Shown here in pieces: positions 1 to 11,739 of a stretch of DNA of 64,000 bases; the first letter of the stretch is position 1; each line of letters begins with the position of its first letter. Under the pieces are notes generated by a model. The model made no database searches. It worked only from the letters and a program-made list of their open reading frames with translations, and was not told the DNA's origin. Origin of the DNA: Emydura subglobosa (lineage: Eukaryota; Chordata; Testudines; Chelidae); assembly GCA_007922225.1 (NCBI GenBank), contig ML679954.1:24635003-24699002 (forward strand), written 5' to 3'. A program made the position numbers and the translations under genes.

Positions 1-960
1 GCATGAGGGAGACTTGTTTGTGCTTAAGTGGGTGGCAGCTCCCTGACGCCTCCAGCCTGTTAGTCACTCAAATGACCTCCTCTGGGCTATGCCAGCCCTT
101 CCTTTGCCTTGCAAGTTAACCATAGGTGCACCAAGTTCCGTTTGAAGTGTTGCTTTGTAATGTCCAGCCACTTATCCACTGAACGGTCACAGAAATACCA
201 GGTCTGCCGTCCCTATAGGAATGGTGCACTCACCAGCTGGTATGAGTCAACTAAGGTTCAGCACCTAGTTTAACATCACAGCACTTAGACATATTTATAG
301 TGAAAACAAGGATAAATTTATTACTAAAGATTTAAGAGTCAAATGATAGTAAGAATATTGGAAACAAAATGTTACATATAAAATAAAAGCATAACATACT
401 TTCTGGAGATTAAATGTACCTAGCAGGTTAGCCTCCTGTCTAAAGAAGTTTCTCTCACCCCCAAAGTTCTCTGCAGTATTTTCAACCAAGGCTGGCTGAG
501 ATCCTGTTTTCATGAATGTAAACACGATGACTGTTTACCTCCAAAGTGCAGAATGACGGGCCTTCCACTTGTACTCCCAAAAGTTCATTGTCTGTACTCA
601 GAGACAGTATAATCACCTCTGGCTTGTTTTTTCTATGTGCTCCTTCCCTGTTGACTTCTCATCTCTGTTGACTTCGTATGTAAATGGCTATTCACTGTTT
701 TAGCTTACAATGCTTAATTTACATTTGACAGAGAAAGAGGTGAATAAACATATCTCTCTGACCAAAAACCTATTTCTCCGGGTGACTCATATCTTGATAA
801 AGAATCTAAGAACATATTCCAGTGTATATACACAGAACTCCTTACATAGTATCTGTATATACATTTCATAAAGATATTAATGACCAGTGTGACCTTGGCT
901 TTCATTTAAGACCTCACAGGACATTCTACAGTGAACCAGAATGACATGCCAGAATCAGGA
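1..960 (-). repeat. Probable turtle dispersed repeat, LTR-retroelement-like, class unassigned
   Basis: The text from the window start to about 960 resembles a repeat I associate with turtle genomes. Its recurring phrases are a 'cactgttgacttctcatctctgttgactt'-type motif near 650 and a 'ccagtgtgaccttggctttcatttaagacct' motif near 885-915. No intact protein is encoded; the 76- and 63-residue minus frames here have no domain I recognise. LTR origin and minus orientation are guesses. The left edge lies outside the window, so terminal repeats cannot be tested. Confidence 0.3.
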
Positions 961-1084
961 CACTTCTGTCACCCTTTGCCAATTGGCATTAAGAGGCTCA
1001 GGTCAAAACTCAGGAAAACGTTGATTCTAATCTTGACTGTACTGTGTGAACACGTGCAAGTCAATCCATCTCTCTGTGTGCCTG

Positions 1085-1228
1085 TTCCCCCACCCACTAC
1101 TTTTCTTCACTCTTGTCTGTTTTGACTTTAAGCTCTTCAGATAGAAACTGTGTCATATTATGTATTTGTACAGTGCCTAGTGCAACGGGGCTCTACGTGC
1201 TCCCATAATACGAATAGATAATAATTTT
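1085..1228 (+). mobile_element. L2-like LINE 3' end
   Basis: The order of motifs fits the 3' untranslated end of L2-type LINEs in turtles. A 'ctttaagctcttcagatagaaactgtgtc' block is followed by 'tttgtacagtgcctagtgcaa', then 'acggggctct', and it ends in an AT-rich tail with 'aatagataataat'. The same order appears in the longer L2 copy ending near 61562. The copy is heavily 5' truncated and carries no coding part. Confidence 0.6.
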
Positions 1229-2867
1229 AACCTTATTTCAGGAATATTTCTTAAAAACACAATCATTTTCATTATGACTAATTCACTGATGTGTAAAAGT
1301 GTAAATTTAGACCCCTTCCATATGATGGATAAAACTGTGTCGGCAGCAGTCATGTTGAAATACAGGTGTTGCTTGTTTGTACAGTTCTAGTGTGGATTGC
1401 TCATGATGTAAGATTCCTCCACAGCACGTGACACTGATGATACCTACGATTCTCCCCTATCCCCCCTTGAAATCTGACAGTTGACATTTACTGTTAATAT
1501 TTCAGCATAGAGCCCAGTTTCCTAAATAATGAAGATATATGGCTATCATAATGACATGTCAATCAAATACAGGTAGGCCTCTAAAGGTACTTTAGGAAAT
1601 AATTTGTTGCTTTGAATGAATGCATAAGTTCACATTAGGACAATATATAGAACCCGGTGAAAATCAATCAATAAACCGGATCAATTTAACCTCATAATAC
1701 TGCAATGACAGTGTGTGTCCAGCAAGACATTCAGTGGGTTGTGTTATGAAATAAATGATCTCACTGGACTATCAGAATGCTTCAGTGATTCATTCATGAT
1801 ACGCTGTTGTGCCTATCTAAACTTCATACTGCAGTATACGCCTATTCCTGGGAATAGACCCCAACTAGACCAGTATAATTATGGAAAAATAAGTAGATGG
1901 TTGTGAGTTTTCAGGAAAAAACTTAGAACCAAGCCAAAAGGAAAGAATCCTCAATTCCATGAAAATACAACCTTAATCAGATATATATTGGAACAAAAAA
2001 TTGGAAAACAATGTATGTCTGGCATGAATCTGATTTTTGTTTTTAAAATGTTTTGGTGTTTGTGTAAAAATATAAGATGTCCCAAAGATTTTTTTTTTCC
2101 TGCCTACCTTCATTCTTCTGTGTCCTAATATGAAATGATCTGTATAAAGGTTATGTTGAGAAGGGAACATAGGCTTTTCACTTTGTCAATCAGCTTGAGA
2201 TAAAAGATCAGAAACAAATTCTCCAAGGAGAAACCCTCCCCTAGCTTGATAGCATAGCTATAAATATTAATTTAAGCATCACAATGCTCATTTCAGTTAT
2301 ATCTGTGCAACCCCATAGATAGGAAGGCTGCAGACAGGTAAGTGAGAAGCGAATTTGGACCCAAGAATTTAAATATAGGGCAGAGTAATTCACTCCTCGG
2401 AAAAAGTTTGTGTCAGGACCAGGAAACTCAAGATATTTCAACTAGTGAAGCTTCTCCAAATCATTCCATTGGCGATAGCAGGGTTGCTCCCCTGCAGAGA
2501 ATTTACCATCCTAATTTGCAGATTTCCTAAAACCCAGGGGGCAATCCTAGAGTAGCCACAGAAAGACAGTACAGTTACAGGAAGGCTCACATTCCATTCT
2601 TACCCAACCCCCATTTCAATGGCAGCCTCTCTCACTTAGCAACCATGCTTCCTATTAGCTCTCTGCCTACATCTGAAACAAAATCCCTTTGGGGAAGCAA
2701 CAATTGAGAGTATGAAGCAAGAGTCCGTTAAAAGGATGATTGTGTCAGAATTAGCGCATGTGGGAGAGTTCTCTGGGTTTAGAAAAGGATGATACCAAGG
2801 AAAGGAGCAGGCCTCATCCCTTTAGATAGACTACCCTCACTTATATAGACACCCTCATCATTGTATC
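1229..2867. other. No gene or clear repeat recognised
   Basis: AT-rich unique-looking sequence. Short open frames on both strands (for example 1715-1906 plus, 1973-2170 minus, 2241-2441 minus) carry no motif and are best read as chance frames. Confidence 0.4.
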
Positions 2868-3030
2868 TGAGCACTTCTCAAGTATTTATGTATTAATCTT
2901 CACAATATCCCTGGGAGTTATGGGAAAACTATTAAGCTCATTTTACAGATGGGGAACTGAGTCACAGGAAAATTAAGTGACTTGCCCAAGATCACACAAA
3001 AAGTGTGTGGTAGAGACCCATATTTGAAAC
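2868..3030 (-). mobile_element. MIR SINE, antisense
   Basis: Reading the plus strand gives the reverse complement of a MIR core and 3' part: 'gagcacttctcaagtatt', 'taatcttcacaatatccctggga', 'cattttacagatggggaact', then 'gacttgcccaagatcacac' and 'gtggtagagaccc'. MIR is a tRNA-derived amniote SINE whose core includes the 'gtgaccttgggcaag / cctcagtttcc' block. That block is present here in reverse. No function is expected beyond being a relic. Confidence 0.8.
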
Positions 3031-3324
3031 AAAATAAAACTACATTATGACGACTCTCCTCATCCCACTCAGCCATTTACACACTCTTTCACCAGTCTAC
3101 CCCCACCAGAAATACCTGGGACAGCCAACAGGGCCTGTAATATGAGCTTGAAGTCAGTAGAACTTGGTTCTGGAAAACTGAAGCAGAAGGAAAATTCCAC
3201 ACATCAGGATACTTCATTGAGAAGACACTGCCTTCAACACACCCAATTAAATAACAGAGGTGTGAGATCAGATGAGTTGGTAAGAGGTATGTAAAGTAAT
3301 TATATAGGTAAGAGCTCTGTTAGG

Positions 3325-3525
3325 AAAATGGTTTTGTCTTCCACAGAAAATTTAACTTTTCATCAAAACACCAAAAACAAAATCATTTGTTTGTTTTTAT
3401 TAAAAGTCAAAAATTTCTGTAGAAAGCAGACACTTTATGTGGAAAACGTCTTTAAATTGAAAACCCAATTTTCCACTAAAAACAATTTTAAGGGAAATTT
3501 TTCAACCAGTTTATATTTAATGTAT
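3325..3525. repeat. Degenerate AAAATTT-rich dispersed repeat
   Basis: Dense alternation of 'aaaat', 'gaaaatt', 'tttcat' and 'aaaattt' words, with poor coding character. Similar texture recurs at 8340-8420, 18225-18600, 46020-46300 and 58255-58365. The recurrence suggests an old AT-rich family rather than a simple microsatellite. Its class is unknown and its boundaries are approximate. Confidence 0.35.
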
Positions 3526-5386
3526 ATTGTTTAAGACAGGAAAGTACATGCTAACAAGACAGATTAGACTCTGACATCCAAACTGCATAGCACAGATGGG
3601 ATTCTTTTAGAGAAGAACCACCTGCAGCTGGTTTGGTGAAAGACTGGTTATTTCTTCTGATCTCTTATTTTCATGTTCACTTGGGTTAGAAGACTAACAT
3701 ATAATTTCTTTAATCAAATGTCTACCATAACATACTGTTAGTCTTTTTTGATCTAAATAGACTTTGCTATATAATTTTACTGATTATGCTCAGTCAAGAG
3801 AACTAGAGTCCTAATGGCAGGAAACATTGCAATAACCTGTCCCTCCTGTCAATAAAATCATTAAACAAGCTTTTCTGAGGTTAAAGATTTTCTCAATTCA
3901 ATTTCACCTTCTACCATAAGTGTCTTATGGAAAACAGTGTGTGCCTTGGAAAACAAATACTGACTGTAGTGGCTAGTCCTCTATATATGAAACTGTGCTT
4001 TATTTTTCTATTTTGTTTGATTATCTTGCAATTACTAAGACGTGTTATTTCCCAAGAACTTATTTTTCCTGCTTTTGTAAACACGTTACTTAATTTTTTC
4101 TACTGATCAGAGAATTCTGGTACAATTCCTTTTATTTTAATGTATCTGCTGTAGATCTTCATTATTAATTGCTCTAGGAATTGAACCTTTTGACTTCACT
4201 TGACCTGCCTAGGGGATGTATTTGGTTCTCACTGAGGCAATGGAAAAGATTCCTATTGCTTTCAGGAGGAATTGGACTGAACTCTAATGAAGTTCTCATT
4301 ATTATTTTATTTATTCATACAACAATGAAGCAATACTTGGCTACTTTTCTTTAGCTTTGATAATGGAGTCTGCCTCATTATGCCCAGTTTGCTATGATCC
4401 AGGAGATTGAGATTCTCCCTGAATCTCATGAGTGCACCTTCTCAATACTAGACCCTTTGAAGGCTTGGTTCTTCTGATTGGTCTGTTCTGTTTTTTAATC
4501 ACCTCCAGGAATGTCACTATCATTAGAAAGGTGGTGCTATGCCACCTGTGAGTAATATCATTCTAGGAATCTACTGACTTGAAACTTTTGCTTCTTTCTC
4601 TTTTAAAAGCTAACACAAAAGATTATAACATCATAAACAGAATGTAACAAATGTAATACATGACATGACCATTGCATGCTAGGAGTATGTTATCATCCTA
4701 AGCCTCATGCCTCACTGAAGGAGATCATAAACAACTCAGTAACTAGGCAAATAAAAATGCATTAATGCACAATTGCACTATACATTGCCGCAGACATGTC
4801 CCAGAAATATAATAATTAACATTATATCTTCAAAATGATAGGAAGTTTGTTCATCAGAATTAATTATGTCTAACTCTATTTCTGGCTTTGTTCAGATGAA
4901 GTAAACTAAAGCAAAGAAGGCCATCTTGCAGAAGCATATGCCATGCACAATAATTAATTGGTTCCTGCATTGACAAATGAAAATAAAGTCATAATGCCAG
5001 CTGCTATATATGGCAAAAACAAATGAGAGTGAGTAAACCACCATCATCTAACTGTGCCTACTCTTGAAATAATAACAATCATGGTAATCCTTTGCATTTC
5101 TATAGTGCCTTCCATCTACAAATCTCAAATTGCTAGCTTTATAAGAATTAATTAATTTGATTTTACTGTGTTAGTGTCTGAAGATTACATTTAAATAGCA
5201 TGAGAAAGTTTGCATGGTGACAAACTTATAAACATGGAATAATATTGCCATATTGAAGAGGACATTCCTGGTGAGCTCATGGAATCACCTTATCTTTATA
5301 TAAGGCAGACTACTCACTAGAATGCTGAGTCATAGGAGTCAATTCTAAAGATTAAAAGCCTCAGGACCTGTGGAGAGAGACTCTGA
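3526..5386. other. No gene recognised
   Basis: AT-rich sequence with no frame of note and no repeat I could assign. Confidence 0.4.
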
Positions 5387-5608
5387 GGGTATGTCTTCAC
5401 TGATAGTGGCAAATTCACCACCGTCAGATTGATTAATCCAGATCAATTAAGCAGAAGTGAAGACCTGCTCAATCGATCCAGAAGTCAATTTAATAAAACC
5501 ACCTCCCCCAAAAGCGTAGCGCTGCATCGATAGATACGCATTTACTCTACGTAGCTTGTGCAACTCCCATCGACTGCCACCAAATTTGCCTGACAATGTA
5601 GACCAGGT
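5387..5608. mobile_element. Palindromic DNA-transposon-like element (family A), internally deleted copy
   Basis: One of three related copies (others at 34755-35024 and 60855-61140). It opens with 'ggtatgtcttcactga' and ends near 'gacaatgtagacc', an imperfect terminal inverted repeat. Shared internal blocks are 'gcagaagtgaagacctgctcaat', 'ccagaagtcaatttaataaaa' and 'cacctcccccaaaa', then 'gtgcaactcccatcgactg'. The middle segment seen in the other two copies ('gcagcgcagtgg' up to the long hairpin) is missing, so this copy carries an internal deletion. No protein is encoded, which fits a non-autonomous MITE. The superfamily was not determined. Confidence 0.65.
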
Positions 5609-5779
5609 CTGAGGCTCATAGTCTTTGTACTCTACTGAATCACAGAAGATTCAAGTCAAGATTTCCAATCATTAAGTCACTGTCCTGAAGCTAATGCACT
5701 GAACAATCAGACACAACACAGTCTGGGTTCCCAGCTACTCCTCTGATGCCTAAAACCTACAAATTAGGAGAGCAAGGAG

Positions 5780-6660
5780 GAGCCTTTCTGCATCAAGCCT
5801 CTCCTCCAATATTGATGCACTGAATCATACGAGTAACAAAGCACTTGCTCAGATACCAAAACATTCTTTGGGTGCTGATGATCTTTACCTTGGGAGGTGA
5901 AGGGAATAGAAGGTGCAGATGGGATTCCCATGCTGCAGCACATGTAAACAGCTGCCAGGAGATCTCCATGTGCTGAACAGGGAAGGTAAGAGGAAGAGTT
6001 CTAGATGTTTGAGTTGTTCTTCTGTGTTGATGTTCTTGACAACACCAACCCTTGGGAACACCAGGAAATATTCTCAAGCACTGAGTTGCTCATAAGTTTT
6101 GAAGCACCCACATTCAAATATTGCTGGCAGGCCACATTCCGATACTACCTTTGCTAAGGTCACTTCAATAAACCAAATAATCTGAGGTGCCATCTGTTTT
6201 GTTGCAATAATGTAGTGCATTGAGGAACAGGAGGTGCTCACACCAGAACTTCTGGTCTTGCCAAACCAAAGACCATGAAGAATCTGGGAGGCAGGAAGAC
6301 TTATTCCCATGCAGCATTAGGCCATGCAACATGAGGTGTCCCATCAGTTTTCTTCTCAGAGCCTAGATTGGGTCAGTGACTAACCAAGAGGAAATTAGCG
6401 AGTTCTCTGATGGCAGTGACCTGAACCAAAAGAAAAAGACACATACAAATAATATTAATTTTGAGCGTGATACTCAGAGCCAAAAAGCTGTGGCCATTTG
6501 AACCATGATGCCAAGAATCAGTGGACAGTGCAGCATGGGGGTGGGAGCTCTGTCACTGACAGTCTTGTGAAGGAAATGGGATGGAATGTTCTAGGTATGT
6601 GAGATGCCTGAGTTTGGGCATGCTCAGTGGAGCTGAGCCCCAGTTTAGGTGTCTCAAAGG
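5780..6660 (-). other. Unassigned block with adjacent broken minus-strand frames
   Basis: Two minus-strand open frames (6310-6074 and 6077-5793) abut in different phases and together cover about 500 bp. Neither shows a domain I recognise. Such a pair can come from a frameshifted transposon relic or from chance. The tail of the block (6560-6660, 'gagctgagccccagtttaggtg') has the flavour of a turtle dispersed repeat. No gene call is justified. Confidence 0.2.
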
Positions 6661-6819
6661 GTAAAAAGCCTTCAGAGCTGAAGTGAGTTTCTCACATGAT
6701 TTACGCTGGAGGTATATGAGAATCCTGCACTGAAGGGATCTTTAGAGGATATTTCTCATGTAAGTTTATTTGTGCTTGACACTCTGTGAAAACTACATAT
6801 TTTCACATATTCACCAATA

Positions 6820-7145
6820 CATCAATAAGAGCCTAATTTTGTAGACTCTTTTGTTGAATAAATGTTGCTCTAAATTTAACTGGAGTTTGCTTGACAGAAA
6901 AAACAGTTGACAGTATTTCAGCGTTTTTTAAAAGTGATTTTTGTATTAATATTTGGTGATGTAGAAAGTAATATGTTATTATCATATCAATAAGGGCCTA
7001 ATTTTGTTGCCTTCTCTACTGAATAATCTGATGAATATAAAAAGGAGTTTTGTATTACTTCTTATTTATTTTTGGTATTAAAACTTTACAATCTGAATAG
7101 TAATATATTTGTATTAACATAGTATCTTATTAAGGGAACTCAATT
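6820..7145. repeat. Degenerate tandem-like repetition
   Basis: The phrase 'atcaataagagcctaatttt' near 6821 returns as 'atcaataagggcctaatttt' near 6986. A 'ttattaagggaactcaatttt' version follows near 7129. Each of the last two is preceded by a 'gtattaa' and 'agtaatat' context. Spacing is about 165 and 140 bp, so the period is not exact. It could be an old diverged tandem array or repeated insertion of a short element. Confidence 0.3.
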
Positions 7146-8576
7146 TTAACCGTGAAAGTTTTGCAAATTAAATAACAAGATCTAAATTAGGTAGAATTTG
7201 ATTATTAAAAATGAAGATATGGCTTTGTTCTATATTTTGTGCTAAATGCTTATATACTGAAATGACATTCTTTAGAATTATTAGCATTTCTACATAAAAT
7301 ATATTATCCAAAGTGTTTTCAGAGTTTTGTGATGAGCTTATATTTATTTTAGTTGTATTATTGCCTTGGTCAGTTATGAAATGAGACTGTTAGTTTTTTA
7401 ATAATTGCTCTATTGATCTATAATCCATTGATCTATAATACAATTTCAAATAGAATATTAATTCAATGTTACAACATGGTAGCTACGGTTTTATAGTCAC
7501 ATATGGTATTGTATATGCAAAATTTTTCCTCTGTCAAAAAAATAACAGAATTTTAGAATGTCTGAATATGAGCATTCTAACTTCTACTGTCATTCTAACT
7601 TCTTGTACAAAGTTATCCAACTGCAGCACTTTTCCACACACACATACACACACACAAAGAAATGTAAGTAATCACCACAATTCTCATTTGTAAACTGTAG
7701 AAAGTGAAATATAATCTGAGTTTAAGAGACTCATCAGGAATCCTGGGTGAATTTTACATTCATTACAATCAGTAATGAACTCACCTATTCTGTCCTCACA
7801 AACCGCTTCATCATTAACCTCCTCTAAACTCCCTACTTTAGAATTATTCCTCCAATAGCCCTTAGTTTTCCAAAAGTAACATGTCAAGTTAAAGAGACAG
7901 AAGAAAGGGAGACAAATGATAATTCACATTTTATGTCATTCTCAAGTCAAAATGGCTCATTTTCCCAGTCGTTCAATTGTGCTATCAAGAATATAATGAA
8001 ATGGTCTCTTGAAATGACTGGCAACTGCCATTGAACATTCACTCACACCAGAACTAGTATAATAGTCTCTCCACAGGACTATCTGTTGCACAGAAGAAAC
8101 ACTGTTCTACCTCAGAATTCAAACACCCTTTAAAAATATATACTGGTACATAAACTAAGGACATAAATTTCAACAGGTTTCCCTGGGCATTTCACATTGT
8201 TAAAACCTTTCTACAAATAGTTCATAATTCACAAAAAGCTATTTTTAATGAATATTGGCATTTCTCACAAAAAAATCTCTATGAATAGTGATCTTCATTG
8301 CTCTTCTGTAAAGTAAGGAATACAAACTAATCCACAAAATTTAAAAACAGCTGCACTTTCAGTTTCCATCAAAACTTTCCTACCAAAAAACTGGTAGCAA
8401 TTTTTTGCCATTGGAATTTGTGGATTTTTGTTTTTTACAATAACTCTGAGAGGAGAAAAGCAATCTTAAAAAGTAGCTAGAGAGTAAGAACTACTTAGCT
8501 GATGACTGATCAAGAAATTTAAAATTGGATTTAGGGGGCTAATTGTAGGCATGCATGTCCAGGCTTGTAGAGTGGC
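7146..8576. other. AT-rich sequence with a short CA microsatellite
   Basis: No gene recognised. A CA-type microsatellite lies at 7635-7656, interrupted by one TA. The stretch at 8340-8420 has the AAAATTT-rich texture described at 3325. Confidence 0.4.
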
Positions 8577-8728
8577 TTTTTCAAAAATATCTATGTGACT
8601 TAGGAGTGCAAGTCACTTTAACTTTTAGGAGAAGATTTTCAAAATCACAAAGGACAATGGTACTTAACTCCCATTAAAATTCATTGAAAATTAGAAGCCT
8701 AATGCCTATTTAGGACTTTGAAAATGTT
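8577..8728. mobile_element. Small inverted-repeat element (family B)
   Basis: The left end 'tttttcaaaaatatctatgtgacttagg' is an imperfect inverted match of the right end, which reads 'aagcctaatgcctatttagg' followed by 'actttgaaaatg'. The middle carries 'aactcccattaaaattcattg'. Related texts occur at 57820-57945 and 58203-58262. The layout (about 150 bp, inverted ends, no protein) fits an old non-autonomous DNA element. Strand is arbitrary. Confidence 0.45.
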
Positions 8729-10179
8729 TGAATTCTGTCACTCTAGGACTTTCTTCATATAGCCATATTTCATTTTTCAGATCCATATTTTATGCTGGCT
8801 AACATCTCTACTGATGGAAAGAACATCTTTCCATATTGATTAGAGGAGGAGAGAAACACTAGTATATGCATATAGCATACCTACAACACAAACAGGTATT
8901 TCTAGAGGGTACATTATTATTCTTCCTAAAGTTGGAAATCTACATATTATAGGAACAAAACTAAATAATTTTTCTAAGAAGGCTTGTAGTATAAATAAAT
9001 TCAAAAGGTGGTATAAAAAAAACCCACTGGATCTAAATTCATCCATAGCTACAGTTACATTGGCTTATGTTTTCAGGGTGCTGTTGCTGCCTTGATAAAT
9101 TACAAACAAGAAATGCGTGAAGGGTTTCAGCAAATTCCCATAATTGTCCAGCACTGAAAGTGAGATACAGGATTAATCAATATTTTAATCAGAAGCTGTC
9201 ATAGTACATGGATGCACTTGTTTCGACAAGCGTTAGTTCCTTGTGCTATTAAAACCTGCTTTGCTGCTATTTCACCATGCCAATGCTACAGATTAAAGGT
9301 GCTGCTTTTTGACAATATTACAGATACACAAAGTGTCACTTGTGATATCAAAAACGATTTATCTTACTTCAGTTGAGGTGCAGCTGGCTCTCCAGCAAAA
9401 TGTTTTTCAAGAGAAATTTGCCATAAGACCTGAAAGATAATTGAAGTTAACAGAGATCTACAGTAATATGTAACTACCTCCAGAGTCATGGCTTTACAAA
9501 TATTATTTTATATTTTGATTTGGGAATTAACCCTGCCTTCCTTATAATGTTTTAGCTATGACCTTTTGGCTTTCTGTTAAAAGCAGAAGTGATATATTTT
9601 AAATATCCAAAGTAATATATTTTAAATACATGATCATATTCCAAGAATTCCCTGATTTTCATAAATGTACAGCTATTTTAAGTCTATTTATTGTACCTGC
9701 TTAGATGAAAGTTTCTTTTCTGCTCTTAAGCCATGACACTTTACCTACGCTTGATTAACATGAAATAAGTAAACTGAGACCTTAAAGTGCAATCAGAATG
9801 GTCTCATAACTGGAATAGTTAAATTAATACACAAAATGCTGTTTTCTTTTTTCAGTCAATGAGAATTATAGAAAAAAACATCAAAGACTGGAAAATGCAG
9901 CAGAGAAATATTTTTTCAAAGCCATCCAAGCCTCTGATCATTTCATAGCTGACAATAATAGTATCTATAACCTATTTTTAAATACCAGTATTCATTGTAG
10001 AAATGAAGGGAGACAAGCATAAAATAGGATTGGTTCTAAAACGATGAATGGCTGCACTAATAAGAAATGTAAAAAGTAAAAGAATCGATGCTAAGATTTT
10101 GTGGTAGCATTTTTGTATAGAATAAGTCTAGAAAAAGCAGCAGTTAGCTCCCAGGGCAAGGCGCTGTAGAAGGTGCAGA
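8729..10179. other. No gene; possible conserved non-coding stretch at 9060-9420
   Basis: No exon or repeat recognised. The part at 9060-9420 is less monotonous than its surroundings, lacks repeat hallmarks and holds several TAAT/ATTA homeodomain-type cores near 'ggattaatcaatattttaatcag'. That makes it a weak candidate for conserved regulatory DNA. This is inference from texture only. Confidence 0.2.
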
Positions 10180-10760
10180 AACATTGACAGTGCCACCTAG
10201 TGGTCAAATGGTGGTTAGCAGGATGTCTCACCTTCGAAGCACAGTCTTGTCCCTCACCATCCCCATCCCAGGGGTTTCCAGTCCTCCCCTTTAGCACAGG
10301 GGCTTTTAGTCACAGCCTTTTCCAGGAGGCCTGCCCCAGAGGGAAGGGCTCATTTTATCATCTCCTGCGAGTGGGTAGGGGAGCCCAGGCCTGCCTTCTC
10401 TGGTTCAGGGCCCAATAGGGGGCAGCTACCCAATGCATTGGGGCTAAGCTGCTACCCCACCACCACCACGTCCTATCCCAGTCTCCTTCAGCTTCTCACA
10501 GTAAACCACTCCAATAATGTCTTTGACCCAAATACTTCTGTTCTCTGCTTCTCCCTTGCATGTTTCCATGATCTGTGGTGTCAGGTCCCAGGCAATGAGC
10601 TCCTGGGCCATGATTTTCCCTCAGAGTAGCCATCTTCTCCCTTCTAAAGCCTACCTCTGAGCTTTTCTGCTTCCCTTTCTAAAGCCTGACTCCAGCTCGT
10701 GCAGATGTGTCTGAGCAGGGCTGCCTGGGCCCAGAGCTGTACTCTCCTGGGTGGAGTTTT
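10180..10760. repeat. GC-richer, probably repeat-derived block
   Basis: Base composition rises sharply against AT-rich flanks. The text ('cccaggggtttccagtcctcc', 'ccaggcctgcc', two 'ttctaaagcctgac/cctac' phrases near 10645 and 10678) looks like a transposable-element relic, not an exon. The short frames at 10200-10418 and 10438-10629 show no domain. Class unknown. Confidence 0.3.
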
Positions 10761-11130
10761 TATATGCCATCACAAGCACAGATCATATTTGTAATATTCC
10801 ATCATGCCCCTAGTTTTAATTAAATGACATAAAAAGGAGACCAGCCAAACTAATGGTAATAAAAAAAAAATATATTTGAAATATATTGGTCTCCTGAGTA
10901 AAGCAGAATGGTTGGCCCTTTTGCAGCTGGCTTCTGGATGCATTATTATATCCTGGTATAGGTGGGAATGGCCTACTCTGAGCACAATTGCTGAAAAGAG
11001 CTCATTCATTTAGCAGCTATCGCAATTCAAGAGCTTTATAAACAAGTAGATTGAACATTTAGGGCATTCTGATTAAAAAATAAAAGAAACAAGGAAAATG
11101 ACCTGACAGCCATCATAATAATCATTTTAA

Positions 11131-11250
11131 AGGGCCCAACTCTGCATTCTTTGCTCATGCTAGCAGGCTTTGCTCATATGAGTAATCCTATTTTCTTTAG
11201 CAGCATAACTTGCGGGAATAGAGACTAATCTTGTTGCAGGATTGGGCCCT
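11131..11250. mobile_element. 120-bp element with terminal inverted repeats (family C)
   Basis: The left end 'agggcccaactctgca' (11131-11146) pairs with the right end 'tgcaggattgggccct' (11235-11250) at 14 of 16 positions. No protein is encoded. The element resembles the short 'gggccc...caattc/gatcc' inverted-repeat elements at 17651-17810 and 40455-40594. A perfect flanking duplication is not visible. Confidence 0.55.
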
Positions 11251-11739
11251 AAATGATATTCCTAACTGACAGTGACCAGCAGGTGACTCTTAAAATCCTA
11301 TTGAATCGAGTTCTGCAAGAATATTATCACATTGTTCATAGTGCTTTATCAACCAAGTCTCCCATTACTTCTCTGGTGCTTAAATTACTCATGAACCTAA
11401 ATAACTTTCTATGGGGGCTATCCAGTTTATTCCACTGAATGGATCATATATGATTACCTGCCTTGTGAGCAGGTGGCATATGTGTACATTTTATTAAAGC
11501 AGCTCATGGCCCTCAGAGACTGAGTATGGGCTCTTGAGATCAGAGTGGCTGAACTGGAGCAGCTAAGGAAGACAGAGGGTACATAGATGAGACTTTCTGG
11601 GACACAGTAGAACAGTCTCACCCTCAGTCTGAAAGCAGTCTGTGCTGCTGAGGGGGATGAAATTCTTCAGGAAGGAGAACATCAAACTGGAGGGAATCCC
11701 CCTTACTAGGAAGAGACAAATAATAGTAATGGGGGAATT

